Shown: positions 26,521-36,101 of the stretch, in pieces
How the letters are laid out: each line of letters starts with the position of its first letter
Position numbering within the stretch: the stretch's first letter is position 1
Origin: Granulosicoccus sp045106475
GTDB taxonomy: Bacteria; Pseudomonadota; Gammaproteobacteria; Granulosicoccales; Granulosicoccaceae
Assembly (NCBI GenBank): GCA_045106475.1
Contig: JBGCEO010000070.1
Location: forward strand, 1-64,000
DNA length: 64,000 nt
Direction: 5' to 3'
Made by a program: the position numbers and the translations under genes
Notes under the pieces: model-generated
What the model saw: only the letters and a program-made list of their open reading frames with translations
The model's database searches: none
What the model was told of the DNA's origin: nothing

Positions 26521-29430
26521 CTAGCCTATTCCCATGCCTCCAGGGGGCGGAGCGAGAACTTCGCGAGTACCACTTGATGTGACTTGACTGACAACCCCGG
26601 CAGCCTCCATTTCTTCGACCATCCTGGCAGCCCGGTTGTACCCAATTTTCAATCGCCTTTGAACATAGGATATTGACGCTTTGCGCGACTCCAGTACGAT
26701 AGCAACAGCCTGATCATACAAGGCATCTTGTTCACCACCGCCGGCTTCCGACTCACCACCCGAAATGCCTGGAATAGCAGCAGTGCTCTCCTGCAGAATC
26801 TCTTCAATGTAATTGGGTTCTCCCGTTTGCTTGATATGGGCAATTACATTTTGTACTTCATGATCATCCACAAAAGCGCCGTGTACTCGCACAGGTAAGG
26901 CCGTACCTGGTGGTAGGTAGAGCATATCACCGTGCCCCAATAAGGACTCAGCTCCACCTTGATCAAGAATCGTTCTCGAATCGATCTTGGATGACACTTG
27001 AAACGCAATACGCGTGGGTACGTTGGCCTTTATTAAGCCGGTGATCACATCAACCGAGGGGCGTTGTGTGGCTAACACAAGATGAATGCCAGCAGCACGA
27101 GCTTTCTGCGCGATGCGAGCAATCAGCTCCTCAGCCTTTTTACCGACCTGCATCATCATGTCAGCAAATTCATCAACAACCACGACGATGAATGGCATAG
27201 GCTCCAGAGTGGGCGGCGCAGCGGTTGGCGTTAGAGATAACTCAGCCTGATACAAAGGATCAACTATAGGCGCGCCTGCTTTGATCGCCTCCTTCACCTT
27301 CTTGTTATAGCCTGCAATGTTACGAACCTTCAGTGCAGCCATCACTGTGTATCGTCGTTCCATTTCACCGACGCACCAACGTAAGGCATTAGCGGCCTCT
27401 TTCATGTCAGTAACAACTGGTGCTAGCAGGTGAGGAATACCATCGTAGACATTGAGTTCGAGCATTTTCGGATCAATCAGAATGAGCCTGACATCCTTTG
27501 CTGTGGCTTTGTAGAGCAAACTAATCAGCATCGAGTTCACCGCGACCGACTTACCAGACCCTGTTGTACCGGCAACTAGTAAATGCGGCATTCTGCCCAG
27601 ATCAGCTGTCACGGACTGGCCACTGATGTCTTTACCAAGCGCCAGAGTTAGCGGCGATTGCTTCTCTATGTACTGAGACGACTGCAACATTTCTGTTAGC
27701 TGAACTATCTCGCGATGATCGTTGGGCACCTCTATGCCGATAGTGGATTTACCGGCAATAACCTCAACCACGCGGACACTAACCAAAGACATCGATCGAG
27801 CAATGTCCTGCGACAGACCGGTTATGCGACTGGCTTTGATACCCGGCGCAAGTTGCATTTCAAAACGTGTGATTACCGGGCCTGGATGAACAGCAACAAC
27901 CTCAACAGTGATACGGAACTCCGCAAGCTTCTCTTCCAGCAGTCGAGACAATGCTTCGAGATCAGAATCTGAAAAACCTGCACGCTGGGGTTCAGGAGCG
28001 TCAAGCAGCGACAGTGGCGGTAGATCAGAATCAGGTACATCAAGAAACAGTTTGGTTTGCGTCTGCTCAGGCACTCGCGGTTTTATAGCGATTTTTTTCT
28101 TGCGTTGAGCAGGATCCGCGGCTGGCAATACAGAATCTTGTCGCGGGGCAGTGACGAGTTTTGGCATCGGTTTGCTTGTAGCCCCGGAAACAGTGCCATC
28201 GATATCTTCAATTGAATCGATGTCACTGATCGCTGCGGCTGCCGCTGCATCCACACGAGCGATGTCATCAGAAGATTCCGCTAGCAGCGCATCTGCCGCA
28301 TCCAGCGAATTGCCCATTGCATCTATTCGATCGCTGTCAACACGTCTCGACTCACCTATTTGCCTTGCTGCAGAGGTAGCAGCCTGTGTACTTTTTTTAG
28401 CCTTCTCCCTGGCTAGTTCGAGCGCAGCCGCAAGGCCGGTTCGAGGAGGATTATCTGCATCAATGTCCAGTAAGGGGTCAAGATCGGGCACCACCGGTTT
28501 TCTGCCAAACAGTGTCCGTTTAGGGGCTGAAGGATGATCGACAGATTCCGCCTGCCTCAGATGAGCCTCGCGTGCACGATCTGCTGCTCGCATTTTTACC
28601 GTTTCTGCACGGGACTCAGAAACAGAGAGCACGCCGCCCTTCAACCGCTCTAGAAACCCCACAACTGCCCCACCGATGGTCTCAATCAATTGAATCCAGG
28701 ATGTCCCAAAAGCGAGTGTCAGACTGCTGAAGAAAACAGCCAACAAGACCAAAGTTGTGCCCAGATGCTGCAGGAAACCCACTAGGCGCCAGGCCACGGT
28801 GGTACCCAGAATACCGCCACCGAAAGTTCCGTGTGGTAGCGCTCCTTCAGGTACACCAAAATGTAAATCGGCAAGCCCACTTGCACTGACCAGCATGAGG
28901 GCAATTCCGATCACGCGCACAAACACATAAGGTTGATATGCGCTTGGAGAACGCTGATTGTCTCGAAACAGCAGCCAACCACAGATCCCAAGAACAATCG
29001 GCACAAGAAAAGCCATGAATCCAAAGAGATAGAACGTGACGTCTGCAAACCAGGCACCCGCTCGACCCACACTATTTTGGATTGACTGACCTGCCCCGGT
29101 GTGCGACCAACCAGGATCATTGATATCAAAACTCAGCAAAGCCAGAAGAACGATCAGTGCCGCGAATGCGCAGCAGATTCCTCCCACCTCGCGCAGCAGA
29201 CGGCTCATTTGACCGAGCGCTGCCGTGTTGGCGATAGCAGCGGTCGCGGCGGCTCGTGTTTGCGAGCGCGTTGCAGCCTTGCCCGCGGTAGCGCCGGATG
29301 CCCGTCGAGTAGATGTGGCTCGACGATTTGCTACTCGGCTTGCGCCTTTCGACGCGGCCGAGCCCTTACGCGCGGCTGGCGCTTTTTTGCGGCGAGCCGC
29401 TGCTGCGCGCTTTTTGGTAGCTTGAGCCAA
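26521..29430 (-). CDS. ftsK: DNA translocase FtsK with long basic N-terminal extension
   Basis: FtsK anchors at the division septum and pumps DNA to position dif sites for XerCD. From TTG 29430 the protein has 969 residues: a very basic Ala/Lys/Arg-rich region of about 75 residues resembling histone H1-like tails, four or five membrane helices (about 80-255), a linker, the motor (Walker A GTTGSGKS, then LILIDPKMLELNVYD and VDEFADMMM) and the C-terminal gamma winged helix (SISYVQRRLKIGYNRAARMVEEME) that reads KOPS sites. TTG 29430 has AGGA eight bases before it; GTG 29475 lacks a site. The basic extension is longer than usual. Confidence 0.95.
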   Translation of the reverse strand: MAQATKKRAAAARRKKAPAARKGSAASKGASRVANRRATSTRRASGATAGKAATRSQTRAAATAAIANTAALGQMSRLLREVGGICCAFAALIVLLALLSFDINDPGWSHTGAGQSIQNSVGRAGAWFADVTFYLFGFMAFLVPIVLGICGWLLFRDNQRSPSAYQPYVFVRVIGIALMLVSASGLADLHFGVPEGALPHGTFGGGILGTTVAWRLVGFLQHLGTTLVLLAVFFSSLTLAFGTSWIQLIETIGGAVVGFLERLKGGVLSVSESRAETVKMRAADRAREAHLRQAESVDHPSAPKRTLFGRKPVVPDLDPLLDIDADNPPRTGLAAALELAREKAKKSTQAATSAARQIGESRRVDSDRIDAMGNSLDAADALLAESSDDIARVDAAAAAAISDIDSIEDIDGTVSGATSKPMPKLVTAPRQDSVLPAADPAQRKKKIAIKPRVPEQTQTKLFLDVPDSDLPPLSLLDAPEPQRAGFSDSDLEALSRLLEEKLAEFRITVEVVAVHPGPVITRFEMQLAPGIKASRITGLSQDIARSMSLVSVRVVEVIAGKSTIGIEVPNDHREIVQLTEMLQSSQYIEKQSPLTLALGKDISGQSVTADLGRMPHLLVAGTTGSGKSVAVNSMLISLLYKATAKDVRLILIDPKMLELNVYDGIPHLLAPVVTDMKEAANALRWCVGEMERRYTVMAALKVRNIAGYNKKVKEAIKAGAPIVDPLYQAELSLTPTAAPPTLEPMPFIVVVVDEFADMMMQVGKKAEELIARIAQKARAAGIHLVLATQRPSVDVITGLIKANVPTRIAFQVSSKIDSRTILDQGGAESLLGHGDMLYLPPGTALPVRVHGAFVDDHEVQNVIAHIKQTGEPNYIEEILQESTAAIPGISGGESEAGGGEQDALYDQAVAIVLESRKASISYVQRRLKIGYNRAARMVEEMEAAGVVSQVTSSGTREVLAPPPGGMGIG

Positions 29431-29605
29431 AAAAACAGTCCTGCGATTGTAGATTGAGGGTCGCAACTGGAACACATCTTATGCGCACAGCTTGGACCTG
29501 AATATAAAAGTGTAGCAGACGCTAGCAGCTCCACCTGCCGCTTTGGCGAGTATTAAAGTAGTATTCACACTTACATTCCTGCAAACTGAAATCCACTGAA
29601 ACTCC

Positions 29606-30565
29606 ATGCCTGATACGCGTCATTGCAAGCTGCTCATCCTTGGTTCCGGGCCTGCCGGTTACACTGCGGCTGTTTACGCCGCAAGGGCTAATCTAAACCC
29701 GGTTCTGGTCGCCGGCATGGAACCTGGCGGACAACTGACCACCACTACCGATGTCGATAACTGGCCCGCGGATGCAATGGGAGTTCAAGGTCCTGAGCTT
29801 ATGGAGAGGTTCAAAGCGCATGCTGAGAGATTTGATACTGAAATAATCAGTGATCATATTCAATCTGTGGATTTTTCCTCCCGCCCGCTAACACTGACGG
29901 GAGACAATGGGGAATACAGTTGCGATTCGCTGATAATAGCCACCGGGGCGAGCGCTAAATATCTCGGCTTGCCCTCTGAAGAGGCATTCAAAGGTCGGGG
30001 TGTATCTGCTTGTGCAACTTGCGATGGTTTTTTTTACCGCAATCAGAAAGTTGCTGTGATTGGAGGTGGAAACACTGCCGTTGAGGAAGCGCTGTATTTA
30101 TCCAATATCTGTAGCGAAGTGGTGCTCGTGCACCGCAGGGATTCTTTGCGCGCTGAAAAAATCCTTCAAGATCGGCTGTTCGAAAAAGCCGAAAACGGCA
30201 ATGTCCGCATCGTCTGGGATCATAATCTGGAAGAAGTCCTTGGTGACGCCACAGGTGTGACAGGAATGCGCATTAAACATACAGATTCAGGCACCACAGA
30301 AGATATTGAACTCATGGGAGTGTTTATAGCGATCGGACACACGCCAAACACAGGGATATTTGCAGATCAGCTAACGATGAAAGATGGCTATCTGCATGTT
30401 CAAAGTGGTAGCCAGGGCAATGCAACTGCTACCAGTGTTCCCGGGGTATTTGCAGCTGGTGATGTCATGGATCATGTTTATCGTCAGGCAATAACATCAG
30501 CCGGCACCGGCTGCATGGCAGCGCTTGATGCTGAAAGGTTTCTGGAAGCTCTGCAGCAGGCTTGA
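29606..30565 (+). CDS. trxB: Thioredoxin reductase
   Basis: This FAD enzyme uses NADPH to reduce thioredoxin. The 319-residue protein has an N-terminal FAD-binding GSGPAGYTAA near residue 13, the redox pair CATC (Cys136, Cys139), the NADPH-binding GGGNTAVEEAL, and a C-terminal FAD motif VFAAGDVMDHVYRQA. Length and motif order match the bacterial low-molecular-weight type. It is divergent from ftsK with 175 bases between. Confidence 0.97.
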   Translation: MPDTRHCKLLILGSGPAGYTAAVYAARANLNPVLVAGMEPGGQLTTTTDVDNWPADAMGVQGPELMERFKAHAERFDTEIISDHIQSVDFSSRPLTLTGDNGEYSCDSLIIATGASAKYLGLPSEEAFKGRGVSACATCDGFFYRNQKVAVIGGGNTAVEEALYLSNICSEVVLVHRRDSLRAEKILQDRLFEKAENGNVRIVWDHNLEEVLGDATGVTGMRIKHTDSGTTEDIELMGVFIAIGHTPNTGIFADQLTMKDGYLHVQSGSQGNATATSVPGVFAAGDVMDHVYRQAITSAGTGCMAALDAERFLEALQQA

Positions 30566-30657
30566 TAGTGAAGTAGCAACACGTCAACATGAGCTAGAGC
30601 CACTAAATCTGGCGCTTCCGATTGAAACAAAAGAGCACAGTCCACGTATAGCAGGAC

Positions 30658-31980
30658 ATGACTGCCAACATGCAAATTGATGTTAGGGATTCTTTGGCCG
30701 AAATCACGGCTGAACAATGGAATGCGTTGTGCGATGACGGCAACCCGTTTCTACGTCACGAATTCCTGCATACGCTGGATATCACGGGCTGCCTTGGTGA
30801 GGCAACGGGCTGGTACCCGCGGTATTTTCTGTTATGGCAGGGAGAGAGTAAAAATCGTGAGTTGATTGGAGCGGTTCCCGCTTATGTAAAAACAAATTCT
30901 TATGGAGAGTTCGTTTTCGACTGGGCTTGGGCCGAGGCCTTTGAACGCCATCAGCTCGACTACTATCCAAAACTGGTGTCCAGCATACCTTTCACACCAG
31001 CAACCGGCCGGCGCGTTCTAGTTCGTGCGGACCAACCCTTCGCCGACACCGTCAAACTCCTCGCCACAGCGCTTAGACAATTTGCGGCAACACAGGATTA
31101 CTCCAGCGTACATTATCTGTTCGTGACCGAGGCCGAAAGCGATGTTCTGTCTGCCAGATTACCGAAAGAAGCAGACCAGAGCGTAAGCCAAGGCACGCAT
31201 GCCGACAATGACCATGGAGACGAATCAAATGCGGTTAGCGGCTCTGAGCACAGTGGTGCAACTGAAAACGATCTGATAGGACTTGAGACAGCGACTGACC
31301 ACCTGCGCCGAATAGACTGTCAGTACCACTGGCGTAATGACAATTATTCAGACTTTGATGATTTTCTGGCCAGATGTACATCTAAACGGCGTAAAACCAT
31401 ACGGCGTGAGCGGCGTCACGTTAGCGATGCTGGTATACGCCTGGAACAGCGCCTGGGCAGCACTCTCACAGATCAAGAGTGGCTATGGGTACATCAGTTC
31501 TATTCATCCACCTTTGACCGCAAGTGGGGTAGCCCCTCACTGACTCACGAATTTTTCAGGCAAATAGGCGAAAAGCTTGGAGATAAGGTACTGATTGTTT
31601 TTGCTTATGACTCGCAAGATACAGAGCCAGAGTGGCCCATTGCCTGCTCGATTATGTTCATCGGTACCAAAACCTTGTACGGCCGGTTCTGGGGTTGCCG
31701 AAAACAATACAACTCCCTGCACTTTGAAGCCTGCTACTACCAGGGTATCAGCTATTGCATTGATCACGGAATCAAGAATTTTGAACCGGGGGCGCAGGGA
31801 GAACACAAGATTACACGCGGCTTTGAGCCAACAATTACTCGCTCGGCACACTATATTCGGCACCCCGGTTTTCGCGATGCGATAGCAAATTACCTGGCGC
31901 AGGAGACACCATATGTTCAACAGAGGTGCACTGGGCTTACCGATTTGCTACCTTTCAAGTCTGATACGCTTTCTTTGTAA
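30658..31980 (+). CDS. FemAB/GNAT-like protein, DUF482 family
   Basis: This 440-residue protein is typical of the DUF482 (FemAB-like acetyltransferase fold) family: NPFLRHEFLHTLD near residue 29, YVKTNSYGEFVFDWAWAEAF near 80, KRRKTIRRERR near 242, TLYGRFWGC and FEPGAQGEHKITRGFEP. The reaction is unknown; the fold suggests transfer of an acyl or aminoacyl group. An acidic, Ser/His-rich insertion of about 50 residues (near 165-215) interrupts the core and is probably a disordered loop. It is followed six bases later by aat, which also uses a GNAT fold, so the pair is likely one transcript. Confidence 0.87.
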   Translation: MTANMQIDVRDSLAEITAEQWNALCDDGNPFLRHEFLHTLDITGCLGEATGWYPRYFLLWQGESKNRELIGAVPAYVKTNSYGEFVFDWAWAEAFERHQLDYYPKLVSSIPFTPATGRRVLVRADQPFADTVKLLATALRQFAATQDYSSVHYLFVTEAESDVLSARLPKEADQSVSQGTHADNDHGDESNAVSGSEHSGATENDLIGLETATDHLRRIDCQYHWRNDNYSDFDDFLARCTSKRRKTIRRERRHVSDAGIRLEQRLGSTLTDQEWLWVHQFYSSTFDRKWGSPSLTHEFFRQIGEKLGDKVLIVFAYDSQDTEPEWPIACSIMFIGTKTLYGRFWGCRKQYNSLHFEACYYQGISYCIDHGIKNFEPGAQGEHKITRGFEPTITRSAHYIRHPGFRDAIANYLAQETPYVQQRCTGLTDLLPFKSDTLSL

Positions 31981-31986
31981 CTTGAT

Positions 31987-32676
31987 ATGCCAATCCCGTT
32001 TCTGGCTCCTGATGATGATCAAACACCGTTTCCATCGGTAAGCTCTGCGCTCAACGAGCCAAATGGGCTGCTTATGGCGGGTGGAAACCTTAGCCCAAAG
32101 CGGTTGTTATCGGCCTACCGTGCTGGTGTTTTCCCTTGGTATGAAGAGGGCGAGCCTATCCTCTGGTGGTCTCCAGATCCCCGGTGCGTCATCTGGCCAA
32201 GCGATATCAGAATCACCAGAAGCCTGTCTAAAACTATCCGCAGCAACCGGTACGAGGTCACAGAAAACCTAGCCTACCAAGAGGTAATGAAACAGTGCGG
32301 AGCACCACGCAACGGCAGCAGCGGTACTTGGGTCACCAACGAAATGATTGAGGCTTATTGTGAGCTGAACAAGCTGGGCGTCGCTCATTCGCTGGAAGTC
32401 TGGATGGGCCACAGATTGGTTGGTGGTCTGTACGGGATAAAACTAGGTGGCGTTTTCGTGGGAGAGTCTATGTTTTCCACTGAGCGGGATGCGTCCAAGG
32501 TAGCCCTGGTGCACCTGGCGCAATCGGGTCTCTACAAACTGATTGATTGTCAGCTGGAAACAGCGCATCTAAACAGTATGGGGGCCACCACTATCAATCG
32601 AGAAAAGTACATCGAACACCTGACAGAGTTCGGCGCCACCAGCTCCTGCAGCGCAGCAGATGAGATGACTGCCTGA
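31987..32676 (+). CDS. aat: Leucyl/phenylalanyl-tRNA--protein transferase
   Basis: This enzyme of the bacterial N-end rule attaches Leu or Phe from tRNA to proteins with N-terminal Lys or Arg, marking them for ClpAP. The 229-residue protein shows the family landmarks: PNGLLMAGGNLSPKRLLSAY near residue 26, GVFPWYEEGEPILWWSPDPR, AHSLEVWMGHRLVGGLYG and GESMFS. Start and length are normal. It follows the FemAB-like gene by six bases and converges with thrC. Confidence 0.96.
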   Translation: MPIPFLAPDDDQTPFPSVSSALNEPNGLLMAGGNLSPKRLLSAYRAGVFPWYEEGEPILWWSPDPRCVIWPSDIRITRSLSKTIRSNRYEVTENLAYQEVMKQCGAPRNGSSGTWVTNEMIEAYCELNKLGVAHSLEVWMGHRLVGGLYGIKLGGVFVGESMFSTERDASKVALVHLAQSGLYKLIDCQLETAHLNSMGATTINREKYIEHLTEFGATSSCSAADEMTA

Positions 32677-32700
32677 ACACCCCTCATCCACTGCTGCTGT

Positions 32701-33837
32701 TTAAATATGCTGAAGAATCGCTGCTTTGACAGAGCTAAGTTCAGCCTCCACGGTTTGCACCGCCTCCTGACCCCGAATTGCAATATCGGGATCTTTCAAG
32801 CCATGGCCAGTCAACGTGCAGGTAATCAGACTGCCAGCTGGTATCAATCCCGATTTAACATCTCTAAGCGCACCGCATAACGACACAGCAGATGCCGGTT
32901 CGCAAAAGACACCTTCTTTGCGTGCCAGCAAGGATTGGGTTGCCAATAACTCGTCATCACTAACCTCATCAAACCAGCCGCCGGACTCCTTCACTGCAGC
33001 ATGAGCAAGATCCCAGCTTTGCGGATTTCCTATGCGGATGGCCGTTGCAAGCGTTTCGGGCTCGCTCACCGGCTCATCACGCAAAAAAGGTGCAGCGCCG
33101 TCGGCTTGGTAGCCCACCATAATGGGACGTGAACTGGTCATTGGATTATCCAGATAGGGACATTGGCCATTGCACAGTGTGCAAGAGGCTGTGTTGTGCC
33201 CACAGGCTTCGCTGTAACCTATCCAGTAGCCAGAGATGTTGCCTGCATTGCCTACTGGAATACAGTGGTAGTCCGGCGCCCGGCCCAGGGCTTCAACAAT
33301 TTCAAACGCAGCTGTTTTCTGGCCTTGCAAGCGATACGGATTTATTGAGTTTACGATGGCCACCGGTGCCTCACCGGCAACTTCCTTGACAAGCCTCATG
33401 CCGTCGTCAAAGTTACCTTTAATCTGCAACACCACCGCGCCATGCGCAATCGCCTGTGCTAGTTTTCCCATGGGGATCTTGCCTTCGGGTATCAGCACAA
33501 ATGCTGTCATGCCTGCGCGTGCTGCATAAGCGGCAGCAGCCGCTGACGTGTTGCCTGTCGAAGCACATACGATGGCTTTAGCACCCTCTTCGGCAGCCTT
33601 GCTCACGGCCATAGTCATACCGCGATCTTTGAACGACGCAGTGGGGTTAAGGCCTTCGTACTTAACGTATATCTCTACATCTATTCCTAGTTCTGAGGGG
33701 ATATTGGTCAGCTTAATAAGGGGGGTGTCGCCTTCATTCAATGAAACAACTGGCGTGTTATCGTCGACAGGAAGCCGATCTCGGTAACGCGCGATCAGAC
33801 CCTGATAATGAGCCGGGCGATTATTTGATGATGCCAT
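32701..33837 (-). CDS. thrC: Threonine synthase with a Cys-rich insertion
   Basis: This PLP enzyme converts O-phosphohomoserine to threonine. The 378-residue protein has the PLP lysine (Lys70 in TASFKDRGM), STGNTSAAAAAYAARAG, PVGNAGNISGYW, and the C-terminal TGHGLKDPD. Between GYWIGYSEA and RPIMVGYQA, where relatives have a short loop, there is an insertion with four cysteines (Cys212, 219, 222, 226; C-x6-C-x2-C-x3-C). The arrangement resembles a zinc or Fe-S site. The start has an AAGGAAAG site. It lies ten bases after hom, forming the threonine pathway operon. Confidence 0.95.
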   Translation of the reverse strand: MASSNNRPAHYQGLIARYRDRLPVDDNTPVVSLNEGDTPLIKLTNIPSELGIDVEIYVKYEGLNPTASFKDRGMTMAVSKAAEEGAKAIVCASTGNTSAAAAAYAARAGMTAFVLIPEGKIPMGKLAQAIAHGAVVLQIKGNFDDGMRLVKEVAGEAPVAIVNSINPYRLQGQKTAAFEIVEALGRAPDYHCIPVGNAGNISGYWIGYSEACGHNTASCTLCNGQCPYLDNPMTSSRPIMVGYQADGAAPFLRDEPVSEPETLATAIRIGNPQSWDLAHAAVKESGGWFDEVSDDELLATQSLLARKEGVFCEPASAVSLCGALRDVKSGLIPAGSLITCTLTGHGLKDPDIAIRGQEAVQTVEAELSSVKAAILQHI

Positions 33838-33847
33838 GATACTTTCC

Positions 33848-35179
33848 TTAAAGAGTTTCTACCCGCAACCGAATAACCGGCTGCGTGATGCTATCTAACG
33901 CTTCCACCCGTTCAATAGCCTGCTCGATAAGGCCCTCCTGAACTCGACGAGACAACAGAATAATAGGCACGGTGGGTACCTCGGTAGAGTCGCTTGACGA
34001 TGCATCACTCGACTCGGGTTCTTTTTGTAAAATTGCTTCGATGCTGATCCCAAGCTCACCGAAAATACCGGTGACATTGGCAAGAACACCTGGCTGGTCC
34101 AGAGCATATAGGCGCAAATAATACGCTGATTCGAAATCCTTGGTGGTAAGCAAAACTTGCGGTTCCAGTGCATCCGCCCGATAACCGAGTACCGGTACAC
34201 GGCAATCAGGATTTGCATCCATGCTCCTCACCACATCGATGATATCGGCGACCAACGATGATCCGGTTGGCTCTGACCCGGCGCCAGCGCCATAATACAA
34301 GGTAGGGCCTACCGCATCGCCGTGAACCAAAACCGCATTCATAACCCCATCTACGTTGGCCAGCAACCTGCGATCCGGAATCAAGGTAGGATGCACTCGC
34401 ATTTCGACCCCTGCTTCGCGGCGCACTGCCACACCAAGGTGCTTTATGCGATATCCAAGTTCCTGAGCGAATTCGACATCCTCACGCGTGACCTTACTAA
34501 TGCCTTCTGTATAAACAGCGTCAAACTGCAAAGGCATACCGAAGGCTATCGACGCCATGATGGTCAGCTTGTGAGCCGCATCTATGCCTTCGACATCGAA
34601 AGTTGGATCTGCTTCTGCATACCCCAGAGCCTGGGCTTCGACCAGGACATCTTCAAAGTTACGACCTTTTTCGGCCATTTCGCTGAGAATGAAATTTCCT
34701 GTGCCGTTGATGATGCCTGCAAGCCAGTCTATTTTGTTTGCTGCAAGTCCCTCACGCAACGCTTTGATTATCGGAATACCGCCAGCTACAGATGATTCAA
34801 AGGCAACGATAACGCCTTTATCCCTGGCAGCAGCCAGGAGCTCGTTTCCATGGACGGCAATGAGCGCTTTGTTTGCCGTGATAACGTGTTTACCGTTGTC
34901 GATAGCAGCATGCAGAAGCGACAAAGCCGGATCGTCTCCACCCATGGCTTCACAGACAATATCGATAGCTGGATCTGCGACCAGAGCGGCCGCATCTGTG
35001 CTGATCTGGATACCCAGATTCAGAGCTTCAGCTTTGTCTTGATTGCGCACAGCAGCACAAGTAACTGTGATGGAACGACCGGTTCGGCGCTGGATCTCAT
35101 CCGCATTGCGGATCAGGATGTTTGCCACACCCTGCCCCACTGTGCCCAAGCCCAGTAGGCCAATAGTTACCGGTTTCAA
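33848..35179 (-). CDS. hom: Homoserine dehydrogenase
   Basis: This enzyme makes homoserine from aspartate semialdehyde for threonine and methionine. The 443-residue monofunctional protein has an NAD(P)-binding GLLGLGTVGQGV, ITANKALIA near residue 103, the catalytic stretch GIINGTGNFILSEM and ADPTFDVEGIDAAHKL, and a C-terminal ACT domain (YYLRLYALDQPGVLANV near 345) for feedback by threonine. No aspartokinase is fused. It is first in a two-gene operon with thrC and divergent from the gene at 35248. Confidence 0.96.
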   Translation of the reverse strand: MKPVTIGLLGLGTVGQGVANILIRNADEIQRRTGRSITVTCAAVRNQDKAEALNLGIQISTDAAALVADPAIDIVCEAMGGDDPALSLLHAAIDNGKHVITANKALIAVHGNELLAAARDKGVIVAFESSVAGGIPIIKALREGLAANKIDWLAGIINGTGNFILSEMAEKGRNFEDVLVEAQALGYAEADPTFDVEGIDAAHKLTIMASIAFGMPLQFDAVYTEGISKVTREDVEFAQELGYRIKHLGVAVRREAGVEMRVHPTLIPDRRLLANVDGVMNAVLVHGDAVGPTLYYGAGAGSEPTGSSLVADIIDVVRSMDANPDCRVPVLGYRADALEPQVLLTTKDFESAYYLRLYALDQPGVLANVTGIFGELGISIEAILQKEPESSDASSSDSTEVPTVPIILLSRRVQEGLIEQAIERVEALDSITQPVIRLRVETL

Positions 35180-35247
35180 AAAATTCTCCTGCCATTGACA
35201 TGAGTCGACAGGTTTTCAGTCGACACTAAGGCGCTTATTATAGCGCC

Positions 35248-35628
35248 ATGAAAATGCATCTAGAGACATCTGATCAAAACCTGATCAGTAATTACGGAAA
35301 AGGTGTTTTGAGTGTCAATGGTCAAGACTTCCATCAGAACATACTCATTACACAAACTCGCGTCGTTGAAGACTGGTTTTCCGGGCCCCTCAGTGATCTG
35401 AAGCTCTCCCACTTCGAGCCTCTTTTTGACGATACTGAGGCTGAGCGAGCCGAGATCGTTTTACTCGGATCGGGAGAAACTCATGTATTCCCGGACTTTG
35501 CGCTCATGGCTGAACTCAAGCAGCGCGGGATAGCCCTTGAAGTGATGAACACCCGCGCCGCTTGTCGCACCTACAGCGTATTGGTTAACGAATTTCGGCC
35601 GGTAGCTGCTGCCTTGCTTCAGATCTGA
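35248..35628 (+). CDS. Mth938-like domain protein
   Basis: This 126-residue protein of the Mth938/DUF498 family has the typical LLGSGETHVFPDFALMAELKQ, then VMNTRAACRTYSVLVNEFRPVAAALL. Members are small alpha/beta proteins; a eukaryotic relative is NDUFAF3, an assembly factor of complex I. The bacterial role is not known. ATG 35248 has no clear ribosome site; a second ATG two codons on is possible. Its 3' end overlaps the end of the convergent DUF1127 gene by about ten bases. Confidence 0.88.
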   Translation: MKMHLETSDQNLISNYGKGVLSVNGQDFHQNILITQTRVVEDWFSGPLSDLKLSHFEPLFDDTEAERAEIVLLGSGETHVFPDFALMAELKQRGIALEVMNTRAACRTYSVLVNEFRPVAAALLQI

Positions 35629-35969
35629 GGTTGTTTTGCTTGCTGGCTGCTTAGACGTGAACAACGGCCTCGAGCTGTCTCCTCCAATGCCCGGGATGCG
35701 TCCACAGACAATGGCAAGGAGGCGGCCCATCTCACCGAATCCCGGGTGACACCAATATCATCCAGTAAATCATCCTCCAGCTTTAGTAGATGCGAGAACG
35801 CATCGCGATTAATTTTTCTTTCGTGCCTGACCTTCAACCAATCTGACAATCTTCTATAGGCCTGGTGAGCCTTCGAGCGGGTCTCTTCATACAGACTGCC
35901 CGGAATACGATGGTCTCCGGAATTGATCAGATCGGTGCAAGAGTTCTGCTCTGTACAGTAAGTGTTCAT
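35619..35969 (-). CDS. DUF1127 domain protein
   Basis: This 116-residue protein carries one DUF1127-like segment: RDAFSHLLKLEDDLLDDIGVTRDSVRWAASLPL near residues 57-90, preceded by an arginine-rich helix. DUF1127 proteins are small, basic, and in other proteobacteria linked to RNA binding or phosphate and carbon metabolism. ATG 35969 has GGAG seven bases upstream; an upstream extension of the frame to 36044 lacks one. The gene is divergent from a LysR regulator starting at 36102, which probably controls it. The N-terminal region is longer than in the usual 40-60-residue members. Confidence 0.78.
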   Translation of the reverse strand: MNTYCTEQNSCTDLINSGDHRIPGSLYEETRSKAHQAYRRLSDWLKVRHERKINRDAFSHLLKLEDDLLDDIGVTRDSVRWAASLPLSVDASRALEETARGRCSRLSSQQAKQPQI

Positions 35970-36101
35970 ACCACTACTCCAATTAACCTGAAAAACCGCG
36001 GTTGCGGCTTCTGAATGACACTTTGCGGCTGAAATTACTTTCAATCAAACGAATAGTTCTGATAGCATCTATCAAATAAAATGAAAGATATAGGTGAAAC
36101 C

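Noticed and set aside
28151..28537. Plus-strand Ser/Ala-rich open frame opposite the ftsK linker
   Set aside because: It mirrors the low-complexity linker of FtsK and has no independent support.
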